Below, one piece after another: positions 6,427 to 11,830 of a DNA stretch of 11,830 nt. The stretch is taken from assembly GCA_034434635.1 (NCBI GenBank), contig DAOTYX010000012.1, positions 1 through 11,830 on the forward strand, in the 5' to 3' direction. Each line of letters starts with the position of its first letter. The stretch's first letter is position 1. Source of the stretch: DAOTYX01 sp034434635 (GTDB lineage Bacteria; Chloroflexota; Anaerolineae; B4-G1; DUEL01). A program made the position numbers and the translations under genes. The notes below the pieces were generated by a model that saw only the letters and a program-made list of their open reading frames with translations, had not been told where the DNA came from and did not search any database.

Positions 6427-7362
6427 TCAGGCTTCGCCGCACAGATGGAGCAATCGCTCCCAGCGGCGGTCTACCTCTTCCTGTGCCTGTTCGATGAGGT
6501 GGCGATTCTCCGGCTGGAAGAGGTGACGGAAGCGCCCCTGCCGCTTCAGCCACTCCTCCAACGGTCGCTTCTCCTTGGGCTTATAGGTGAGCCGCCAGAC
6601 GCCGTTCTCCACCTCGTACAGCGGCCAGTAGCAGGTATCAATGGCCAGTTGGGTGATCTCGATCGTCTCGTCGGTGGCGTGGCGCCAGCCGCGGTTGCAG
6701 GAGGCCAGCACGTTCATGAAGGCCGCCCCGCCGCAGTTCACCGCCTTGCGCGTCTTCTGCATCAGGTCCTTCCACTGGCTGGGCGCGGCCTGGGCCACAT
6801 AAGGGATGTCGTGCGCGGCCATGATCGCCGTCAGGTCCTTGCGCATCTGCAGTTTACCGGGCACCACCTTGCCGGCGGGGGATGTGGTGGTGTGGGCGCC
6901 GAGCGGCGTGGCGCTGGAGCGCTGGATACCGGTGTTCATGTAGGCCTCGTTGTTGTAGCAGACGTAGAGGAACTGGTGACCGCGCTCGGCGGCGCCGGAG
7001 AGGGCCTGGAGGCCGATGTCGTAGGTGCCGCCGTCGCCGCCAAAGGCGATGAATTTGACGTTCTGCTCGGGCAGTTTGCCCTGGCGCACCAGGCTGCGAT
7101 AGGCGGTCTCGATACCGCTGATGGTCGCTGCGGCGTTCTCGAAGGCGTTGTGCATCCACGGCACGCGCCAGGCGGTGAAGGGATAGATGGTGGTGGCGAC
7201 TTCCAGGCAGCCGGTGGCGTTGGCGACCACGACGGGATCATCAATGGCGGCCAGGATCTGTCGCACCGCGATCGGCGCGCCGCACCCGGCGCACATCCGG
7301 TGGCCCGGCGAGAGCCGCTCCGGGGTCTTGGCCAGTTCTTTTGGGGTAAGTTTCGTGACCAT
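6427..7362 (-). CDS. porB: Pyruvate:ferredoxin oxidoreductase beta subunit (PorB)
   Basis: A 311-residue thiamine-diphosphate-binding subunit. Cluster cysteines: Cys24 and Cys27 (MCAGCG), Cys52 (ATGCLE) and Cys222 (LASCNRGW), which bind the proximal 4Fe-4S cluster in this family. The TPP/Mg motif runs from GGDGGTYDIG (109-117) to NN (137-138) in CYNNEAYMNTG. With PorA it cleaves pyruvate to acetyl-CoA and CO2, or runs in reverse as pyruvate synthase, passing electrons to ferredoxin. The CNRGW and NNEAYMNTG contexts are typical of pyruvate enzymes rather than oxoglutarate ones; this is a judgement from memory of the family. The start lies 2 nt after the porA stop with GGGAG within the end of porA. 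Last gene of the operon, followed by a terminator hairpin. Confidence 0.95.
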   Translation of the reverse strand: MVTKLTPKELAKTPERLSPGHRMCAGCGAPIAVRQILAAIDDPVVVANATGCLEVATTIYPFTAWRVPWMHNAFENAAATISGIETAYRSLVRQGKLPEQNVKFIAFGGDGGTYDIGLQALSGAAERGHQFLYVCYNNEAYMNTGIQRSSATPLGAHTTTSPAGKVVPGKLQMRKDLTAIMAAHDIPYVAQAAPSQWKDLMQKTRKAVNCGGAAFMNVLASCNRGWRHATDETIEITQLAIDTCYWPLYEVENGVWRLTYKPKEKRPLEEWLKRQGRFRHLFQPENRHLIEQAQEEVDRRWERLLHLCGEA

Positions 7363-7364
7363 GC

Positions 7365-8552
7365 CTACTCCCTAACACTGAGGTACGTGACCATTTGCTC
7401 CACCTGTCCCGTCTCGGCGACGCGGAGCAAGTCCCGATAGACCCGTTCGATCTCCGAGGGGCGGATGTCCCGCCCGCCCAGGCCGAAGACGTAGTCGGCG
7501 ATGGGCAGGTGGACGCCGTTCAGCGCCAGCGCTGCCGCCGTTTCCAGGAACAGCGGCCCGGCATTGTTCATCGCGCCGAAGGAGATGGAGCGGTCCATCA
7601 CCGCCACTGCCTTCAGGTGGCGCAGCGCGTCAGTCAGAGCGCGGGCCGGGAAGGGGCGGAAGACGCGCGGTTTCAGCAGCCCCACCTTCAGCCCCTGCGC
7701 GCGCAGGCTGTCCACCACCCCCCTGGCCGTGCCGGCGGTGGAGTTGGTGACCACGACCGCCACCTCGGCATCCTCCAGCCGGTAGGGCTCGAAGAGGCCG
7801 TAGTTGCGGTGGAACTTGCGATTGAACTCCTCAGCCACTCCCAGGATGACCCGCTCGGCGTGCTCCATCGCCTCCACCTGCTGCCGCTTGTGCTCGTAGT
7901 AGTAATCGTAGAAGTCCAGCGGCCCGAAGGTCTTGGGATGGGCCACGTCGAGGAGCGGCCAGCGGGGTTGGTAAGTGCCGATGAACTTCTTGACCTCGGC
8001 GTCATCGTACACTTCCACCCGTTCCATGCTGTGGCTGGTGATGAAGCCGTCCTGGCAGACCGCTACCGGCAGCAGCAGGTCAGGGTGTTCGGCGATGCGC
8101 ACGGCCTGAAGGGTGTTGTCGTAAGCCTCCTGGCCGTTTTCGGAGAAAAGGATGATCCAGCCCGCGTCGCGCATGCCCATCACATCGGAGTGGTCGCAGT
8201 GGATGTTGATCGGGCCGGAGAGGGCGCGGTTGACCAGGCTCATGACGATGGGGCAGCGCAGCGAGGCGGCGATGTAGACGATCTCCCACATCAGCGCCAG
8301 GCCGTTGGCCGAGGTCGCGGTCATCACCCGCGCGCCAGCCGCCGACGCGCCGACGCAGGCGCTCATCGCCGAGTGCTCGCTCTCCACGGTGATAAACTCC
8401 GTATCTACCAGCCCGTCCGCCACATACTCAGCGAAGAACTCCACGGTCTCTGTCTGGGGGGTGATGGGGTAGGCAGCGACCACGTCGGGGTTGATCTGGC
8501 GCATGGCCGTGGCGACGGCCTGATCGCCGGTCAGTGCTTCGAACTTGCTCAT
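7365..8552 (-). CDS. porA: Pyruvate:ferredoxin oxidoreductase alpha subunit (PorA)
   Basis: A 395-residue alpha subunit with the pyrimidine-binding domain motif YPITPQTETVEFF near the N-terminus, ESEHSAMSACVGASAAGAR, TATSANGLALMWE, and the PorA segment SGPINIHCDHSDVMGMRDAGW followed by ENGQEAYDNTLQA. The C-terminal half carries the transketolase C-terminal-like domain (VVVTNSTAGTARGVVDSLR) and MDRSISFG. The RDAGW/ENGQEA region is characteristic of pyruvate-specific enzymes. The start at 8552 has AGGAG 7-8 nt upstream; the stop of porD lies 4 nt before it. Cytoplasmic, part of the alpha-beta-gamma-delta complex. Confidence 0.95.
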   Translation of the reverse strand: MSKFEALTGDQAVATAMRQINPDVVAAYPITPQTETVEFFAEYVADGLVDTEFITVESEHSAMSACVGASAAGARVMTATSANGLALMWEIVYIAASLRCPIVMSLVNRALSGPINIHCDHSDVMGMRDAGWIILFSENGQEAYDNTLQAVRIAEHPDLLLPVAVCQDGFITSHSMERVEVYDDAEVKKFIGTYQPRWPLLDVAHPKTFGPLDFYDYYYEHKRQQVEAMEHAERVILGVAEEFNRKFHRNYGLFEPYRLEDAEVAVVVTNSTAGTARGVVDSLRAQGLKVGLLKPRVFRPFPARALTDALRHLKAVAVMDRSISFGAMNNAGPLFLETAAALALNGVHLPIADYVFGLGGRDIRPSEIERVYRDLLRVAETGQVEQMVTYLSVRE

Positions 8553-8556
8553 GCCT

Positions 8557-8907
8557 CTACTCCTGCTGTCCTTCTATGACCATGCGGATGCACAGTCGGG
8601 GGTCGTCGCGCGGCAGTTCCTCTTCCGCCTTGCGTCGCACCTTGTCGTTGACCGGGCAGACCGCGGCGCAGAGGCCGCACCCCTTACAGTGCTCCAGGTC
8701 GAAGCCGACCATCTTCTCGTTCTCCGCATCCACCATGATGCTGGAGTCGGGGCAGAACAGCCAGCACTGGAAGCAGTGGATGCACTCGGCCTCGCCGCGC
8801 ACCGGGCGGAAGGCCCGCCAGCCGCCGGTGAGGTAGTTTACGGCGTTCCCTGCCTCCAGAATCATCCCGCCGATGGGGATTTCCCGCCATCCTTTCAATT
8901 GAGCCAT
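8557..8907 (-). CDS. porD: Pyruvate:ferredoxin oxidoreductase delta subunit (PorD, 2[4Fe-4S] ferredoxin)
   Basis: A 116-residue ferredoxin-like subunit with two CxxCxxCxxxCP motifs: Cys42, 45, 48, 52 and Cys74, 77, 80, 84. The N-terminal 40 residues (GWREIPIGGMI...) are the usual PorD extension. It carries electrons from the PorB cluster to external ferredoxin. The second motif is followed by VNDKVRRK rather than the common small-residue AI stretch; this is a minor variation with unknown effect. Start with GAGGAG 9 nt upstream. It is separated from porC by a 45-nt gap containing a perfect hairpin. Confidence 0.94.
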   Translation of the reverse strand: MAQLKGWREIPIGGMILEAGNAVNYLTGGWRAFRPVRGEAECIHCFQCWLFCPDSSIMVDAENEKMVGFDLEHCKGCGLCAAVCPVNDKVRRKAEEELPRDDPRLCIRMVIEGQQE

Positions 8908-8929
8908 AGTTTCTTGCTCCTCGAAGATG

Positions 8930-8948
8930 CCAACCTGTGCGAGGTTGG
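8930..8948. other. intercistronic hairpin between porC and porD
   Basis: CCAACCT (8930-8936) and AGGTTGG (8942-8948) form a perfect 7-bp stem with a 5-nt loop. It is the only sizeable gap inside the otherwise tightly packed por operon. No T-tract follows on the - strand, so it is probably an mRNA-processing, stability or dispersed-repeat element rather than a terminator. Confidence 0.6.
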
Positions 8949-8952
8949 ACGA

Positions 8953-9525
8953 CTAACCTTCTTGCAATTCTTCCGCCGCCCGGCGCAGCGTGCGCACGTT
9001 GGCCTCGACCACCTGCGGGGAGACCCGGTGGCCGAACCAGGCGCGAATCTGCTCGATGAGGGCGTCTATCGTGAACAGCCCCGTCGCCCGGGCGAAGGCG
9101 CCGAGCATGGGGGTGTTGGTGATCTCCCGCCCCAGTTCCTCGATGGCGATGCGGCTGGCATCCACCGTGCAGACCTTGCCGGTGCGGAAGCCGGTGGCCT
9201 GGCGTACCGCCTGGGGGGACTGCGACGTGTTGACCAGCAGGATGCCGTCTTCTTTCAGCCCGTCGGCGACCGGCACCGTGCCCAGCAGAGTGGGATCGAG
9301 CACCAACACCACGTCGGGGGTCTCGATCTGCGAGTGGATGGTGATGGGGCGCGAACTGAGGCGAGTGAAGGAGCGGATGGGGGCGCCCATGCGCTCTGGA
9401 CCGAAGTCCGGGAAGGCCTGGAAGTACTGGCCTGTGCCCAGCGCGGTCTCGGCCAGCAGTTTGCCGGCGGTCACCACCCCCTGCCCGCCGCGGCCATGCC
9501 AGCGAATCTCTACCACTTCCTTCAT
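8953..9525 (-). CDS. porC: Pyruvate:ferredoxin oxidoreductase gamma subunit (PorC)
   Basis: A 190-residue gamma subunit. The N-terminal motif WHGRGGQGVVTAGKLLA is the nucleotide/CoA-binding signature of 2-oxoacid:acceptor oxidoreductase gamma subunits, and FGPERMGAPIRSF with the later NTPMLGAFARATG are typical. Length is normal. First gene of the porC-porD-porA-porB operon. AGAGGAG lies 8 nt before the ATG, in a leader of about 50 nt if the proposed promoter at 9582 is correct. Gamma-first order is common in this enzyme family. Confidence 0.95.
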   Translation of the reverse strand: MKEVVEIRWHGRGGQGVVTAGKLLAETALGTGQYFQAFPDFGPERMGAPIRSFTRLSSRPITIHSQIETPDVVLVLDPTLLGTVPVADGLKEDGILLVNTSQSPQAVRQATGFRTGKVCTVDASRIAIEELGREITNTPMLGAFARATGLFTIDALIEQIRAWFGHRVSPQVVEANVRTLRRAAEELQEG

Positions 9526-9556
9526 ACCTGACTCCTCTTATGCAGGGCAAAGTTGC

Positions 9557-9572
9557 GGAGCCGCGTGGCTCC
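9557..9572 (-). promoter_or_regulatory. hairpin in por leader
   Basis: GGAGCC (9557-9562) and GGCTCC (9567-9572) form a perfect 6-bp stem with a GCGT loop. It would lie within a few nucleotides of the predicted 5' end of the por mRNA and could protect that end or be a control hairpin. No T-tract follows. Confidence 0.45.
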
Positions 9573-9581
9573 AAGGGGGCT

Positions 9582-9610
9582 ATTATCCCACAATATCGGG
9601 ATTTGCGCCA
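9582..9610 (-). promoter_or_regulatory. candidate promoter for porCDAB
   Basis: On the - strand GATAAT (complement of 9582-9587) matches five of six -10 positions. The hexamer 17 nt upstream (TGGCGC, complement of 9605-9610) is a poor -35. A palindrome ATCCC-N8-GGGAT (9585-9602) overlaps the -10 and could be an operator. Predicted transcript start is near 9575, leaving a leader of about 50 nt before porC. Confidence 0.4.
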
Positions 9611-9678
9611 GTGATGGGTGACATATGAGGTGCGGATGTTTATCATCTGACCGCAAAGCCTCTCGCAGGTTTGGGCGC

Positions 9679-9735
9679 ATTCTGCCACGAATGGGCACGA
9701 AAACCTGGAGAGATTCGCGCCATTCGTGGCTGAAT
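9679..9735. repeat. inverted repeat of CACGAAT units
   Basis: Arms 9679-9701 and 9714-9735 pair over about 22 bp with a core of 11 perfect bases (GCCACGAATGG / CCATTCGTGGC at 9684-9694 and 9720-9730) and one bulge, around a 12-nt loop. Each arm shows CACGAAT units spaced by 9 bp. The same motif recurs at 9983-10028. Confidence 0.7.
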
Positions 9736-9823
9736 TTCCACCAACACCCCGCCAAGAACGCAGAGGGGGGCCTTCCTCTCCAGCCCGGGTGGTGAGATGT
9801 TGGCAGTTGCCCTATCCGTGTGC

Positions 9824-9852
9824 TTGACGGGGCGTGGCGTATGTGCTACACT
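9824..9852 (+). promoter_or_regulatory. sigma-70-like promoter for cooS
   Basis: TTGACG (9824-9829) and TACACT (9847-9852) are separated by exactly 17 bp. TGC directly before the -10 makes it an extended -10. The -35 has five of six consensus bases and the -10 four of six. Predicted start is near 9859, giving a leader of about 220 nt before cooS. This is the best promoter in the window. Confidence 0.65.
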
Positions 9853-9889
9853 GATGTTGTCTCCCCGAGCAGCATGCCCCCCATGGATT

Positions 9890-9908
9890 GCGGTGACGGA
9901 GTCACCGC
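9890..9908. promoter_or_regulatory. perfect palindrome / hairpin in cooS leader
   Basis: GCGGTGAC (9890-9897), a 3-nt GGA centre, and GTCACCGC (9901-9908). It could be an RNA hairpin in the leader or a DNA operator about 30-50 bp downstream of the predicted transcript start. No T-run follows. A repeat element is also possible. Confidence 0.5.
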
Positions 9909-9926
9909 TTTGGACAGTGGTGTCAG

Positions 9927-9954
9927 AAAGGAGGTGATGCGCCGGATGCGATGA
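9927..9954 (+). promoter_or_regulatory. internal strong Shine-Dalgarno with five-codon ORF
   Basis: AAAGGAGGTGAT (9927-9938) is complementary over 12 nt to the usual 3' end of bacterial 16S rRNA. It overlaps ATG CGC CGG ATG CGA TGA (9937-9954), a five-codon ORF in the cooS leader. The first ATG is too close for ideal initiation; the second ATG (9946) is at 11 nt but is followed by one codon and a stop. A ribosome-capture or leader-peptide role is possible, as is chance. Confidence 0.3.
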
Positions 9955-9982
9955 CAGGCCCCAACTCCCTCGACGCGGCATA

Positions 9983-10028
9983 CTCTTCGTGCAATTCGTG
10001 AGATTCGTGGCAGAACAGACAGCCACGA
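9983..10028. repeat. three 9-bp TTCGTG units plus hairpin in cooS leader
   Basis: Units at 9983-9991, 9992-10000 and 10001-10009 share TTCGTG at a strict 9-bp period. The last runs into a perfect 7-bp stem, TCGTGGC (10005-10011) with GCCACGA (10022-10028), around a 10-nt loop. Same family as 9679-9735. Confidence 0.6.
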
Positions 10029-10082
10029 CCAGACGTATTGCAAGGCGGTGAGCAGAATTGCCAGGCAAAGGAGGAAAAACCC

Positions 10083-11830
10083 ATGGATGAAAGAATCCTC
10101 AAGCGGAGCATTGACCCCGCAGCCCAGGAAATGCTCTCAGTCGCTGACAAGCAAGGACTGGAGACAGCCTGGGATCGCTTCGAGAAGCAGCAACCCCAGT
10201 GCGGCTTCGGCGAACTCGGCCTGTGCTGTCGTCACTGCAACATGGGCCCGTGCCGGATTGACCCCTTCGGCGAGGGGCCATCGCGAGGGGTGTGCGGGGC
10301 CACCGCCGACACGATGGTCGCCCGCGGACTGTTGCGGGCGATCGCCGCGGGCGCCGCGGCTCACTCCGACCACGCCCGCGACGTGGCGCACACGCTCAAA
10401 CTGACCGCCCAGGGCAAGGGCGGGGGGTACGAGATCAAGGACGAGGCCAAACTCCGCCGGCTGGCCGCCGAATACGGCATCCCTGAGGCGGGCCGATCGA
10501 AGGAGGAGGTGGCGCTGGACCTGGCTAAAGCGGCGCTGGGCGAGTTCGGGCAGCAGGAAGGGCCAATCCGCTTCACCCGCCGCGCGCCAGCCAGGCGGGT
10601 GGCCAAATGGGAGCAGTTGGGCATTGACCCGCGCGGCATTGACCGCGAGATCGTCGAGATCATGCACCGCACCCATATCGGCGTGGACAACGACTACGTC
10701 AACCTGATCCTGCACGGCCTGCGCGCCAGCCTGGCCGACGGCTGGGGCGGCTCGATGATCGCCACCGAACTGCAGGACGTGCTGTTCGGCGTGCCGCAGC
10801 CCAAACGGTCGGAGGCAAACCTGGGCGTGCTCAAGCACGACCAGGTCAACCTGATCGTCCACGGCCACGAGCCGATCCTCTCTGAGATGATCGTCGCCGC
10901 TGCGAAGGACCCCGAATTGCTGGCCCTGGCCAAGAAGGTCGGCGCTAAGGGGATCAATGTGGCTGGCATCTGCTGCACGGGGAACGAGGTGCTCATGCGC
11001 CACGGCATCCCGGTCGCCGGCAACTTCCTGCAGCAGGAACTGGCGGTGATCACCGGCGCGGTCGAGGCGATGGTGGTGGATGTGCAGTGCATCTTCCCCG
11101 CCCTGGCCGACCTTTCGGCCTGCTTCCACACGAAGTTCATCTCCACCTCGCCCAAGGCCAAGTTCCCCGGCGCGCTGCACATGGAGTTCCACGAGGAGAC
11201 CGCCTACGAGACGGCCAAGGCCATCGTCCGCGCTGCGGTGGAGAACTACCCCAACCGCAACCCGGCCAGGGTCAATATCCCGGACATCAAGAGCGAGTGC
11301 ATGGTCGGCTTCAGCGTCGAGGCCATCGTCGGCGCGCTGGGCGGCAGCCTGGAGCCCCTCTTGAACGCGATCAAGAGCGGAGCCATCCGCGGCATCGTGG
11401 CGGTGGTTGGCTGCAACAACCCCAAGATCCAGCACGACTACGGCCACATCAACCTGGTCAAAGAACTGATCCGCAACAACGTGCTGGTGGTGACCACGGG
11501 CTGCAACGCCCAGGCCTGCGCCAAGGCCGGCCTGCTGCGGCCCGAAGCGGCAGAACTGGCCGGCGACGGGCTGAAGGGGGTCTGTCAGGCGCTGGGGGTG
11601 CCGCCGGTGCTGCACATGGGCAGTTGCGTGGACATCAGCCGCATCCTGGTCACCTGCGCGGCGGTGGCCAACGCGCTCGGTGTGGACATCAGCGACCTGC
11701 CGGTGGCCGGCGCGGCGCCGGAGTGGATGAGCGAGAAGGCGGTCAGCATCGGCGCCTATGTCGTGGCGTCCGGCATCTTCACCGTGCTGGGCACCGTGCC
11801 GCAGGTGTTGGGCAGCCCCAACGTGACCGC
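10083..11830 (+). CDS. cooS: Anaerobic Ni-Fe-S carbon monoxide dehydrogenase catalytic subunit (partial, cut by window end)
   Basis: 582 codons are present; family members are about 630-640 residues, so roughly 50 are beyond the edge. The N-terminus has the D-cluster pair Cys40 and Cys48 and the B-cluster set Cys49, Cys52, Cys57 and Cys71 in CCRHCNMGPCRI and GVCGAT. Likely C-cluster ligands are His262 (VHGHEP), Cys298 (GICCTGNE), Cys336 (DVQCIFP), Cys444 (VGCNNPK), Cys474 (TTGCNAQAC) and Cys515 (MGSCVDISR). The proton-transfer residues His94 and Lys552 (SEKAVSIGAY) also align with those known from Carboxydothermus CODH-II. The enzyme interconverts CO and CO2 using ferredoxin in the cytoplasm. 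The ATG at 10083 follows AAAGGAGG by 8 nt. Whether it pairs with acetyl-CoA synthase, a hydrogenase or CooF cannot be seen here. Confidence 0.96.
   Translation, partial: MDERILKRSIDPAAQEMLSVADKQGLETAWDRFEKQQPQCGFGELGLCCRHCNMGPCRIDPFGEGPSRGVCGATADTMVARGLLRAIAAGAAAHSDHARDVAHTLKLTAQGKGGGYEIKDEAKLRRLAAEYGIPEAGRSKEEVALDLAKAALGEFGQQEGPIRFTRRAPARRVAKWEQLGIDPRGIDREIVEIMHRTHIGVDNDYVNLILHGLRASLADGWGGSMIATELQDVLFGVPQPKRSEANLGVLKHDQVNLIVHGHEPILSEMIVAAAKDPELLALAKKVGAKGINVAGICCTGNEVLMRHGIPVAGNFLQQELAVITGAVEAMVVDVQCIFPALADLSACFHTKFISTSPKAKFPGALHMEFHEETAYETAKAIVRAAVENYPNRNPARVNIPDIKSECMVGFSVEAIVGALGGSLEPLLNAIKSGAIRGIVAVVGCNNPKIQHDYGHINLVKELIRNNVLVVTTGCNAQACAKAGLLRPEAAELAGDGLKGVCQALGVPPVLHMGSCVDISRILVTCAAVANALGVDISDLPVAGAAPEWMSEKAVSIGAYVVASGIFTVLGTVPQVLGSPNVT

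Larger units (their letters stand above)
9526..10082. other. divergent por / cooS intergenic region
   Basis: A 557-bp spacer between divergent genes without a convincing protein gene. It holds, from left to right: a 6-bp hairpin in the por leader, a possible por promoter overlapping an ATCCC-N8-GGGAT palindrome, a long inverted repeat of CACGAAT units (9679-9735), a sigma-70-like promoter for cooS (9824-9852), a 19-bp palindrome (9890-9908), an internal anti-SD complement with a five-codon ORF (9927-9954), three 9-bp ATTCGTG units (9983-10009) with a hairpin, and the cooS Shine-Dalgarno sequence. Confidence 0.7.

Noticed and set aside
6307..7440. 377-codon + strand ORF opposite porB
   Set aside because: It is antisense to porB, whose motifs and ribosome-binding site are clear. 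Long antisense ORFs are expected in GC-rich coding DNA.
9913..9924. GACA-N4-TGTC as a CooA/CRP-like CO-responsive operator
   Set aside because: Arms are only 4 bp, the spacing differs from known CooA sites, and it is downstream of the predicted start.
9951..10001. 16-codon ORF in the cooS leader
   Set aside because: Its start is too far (about 16 nt) from the anti-SD complement, and it ends in the TTCGTG repeat; no support as a gene.
10137..11615. 492-codon - strand ORF opposite cooS
   Set aside because: Shadow of cooS. The + strand frame has all metal ligands; the antisense protein is His/Asp/Val-rich with no recognisable domain.

Overview
The window is GC-rich bacterial chromosome with tightly packed operons. 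It carries four-subunit (archaeal-type) pyruvate:ferredoxin oxidoreductase genes, an anaerobic Ni-Fe-S carbon monoxide dehydrogenase, a SpoVS-family gene, a MoxR/DUF58/transglutaminase operon and several families of short periodic repeats between genes. Together these suggest a strict anaerobe, most likely from Chloroflexota (Anaerolineae/Dehalococcoidia-like). That assignment is inferred from gene content and style; no rRNA or other phylogenetic marker is present.

Left part (1-5005, + strand): a possible gene tail ends inside a repeat hairpin. It is followed by a possible 33-codon ORF and a compact three-gene operon: MoxR AAA+ ATPase, DUF58 protein, and a membrane-anchored transglutaminase fused to DUF4129. 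The junctions are a 1-nt gap and an ATGA overlap. The last gene stops inside a second copy of the same 9-bp-period inverted repeat, part of which is duplicated as a 45-bp tandem. Families of this type are thought to act together on cell-surface or secreted proteins.

Middle (5040-6142, - strand): spoVS overlaps a PHP-domain phosphoesterase gene by 19 bp. The PHP gene has no visible Shine-Dalgarno sequence of its own, so coupled translation is likely.

Right part: on the - strand porC-porD-porA-porB (gamma, delta, alpha, beta; 9525 to 6427) form an operon closed by a strong hairpin terminator at 6371-6411. Diverging from it on the + strand is a cooS-type CO dehydrogenase gene (from 10083, cut by the window end) with all cluster ligands and active-site residues that can be placed. 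The 557-bp divergent spacer holds a good sigma-70-like promoter for cooS, a long leader with hairpins and an internal near-perfect anti-SD complement, a second 9-bp-period repeat family, and a weaker promoter for por. CO dehydrogenase (CO/CO2 with ferredoxin) and POR (acetyl-CoA + CO2 to and from pyruvate with ferredoxin) share electron carrier and pathway context, so the divergent pair fits CO oxidation or Wood-Ljungdahl carbon metabolism.

I found no mobile element, CRISPR array, tRNA or rRNA. The protein-coding genes are mostly recognisable families. The least explained material is in the intergenic repeats, the cooS leader and the spoVS-PHP overlap.
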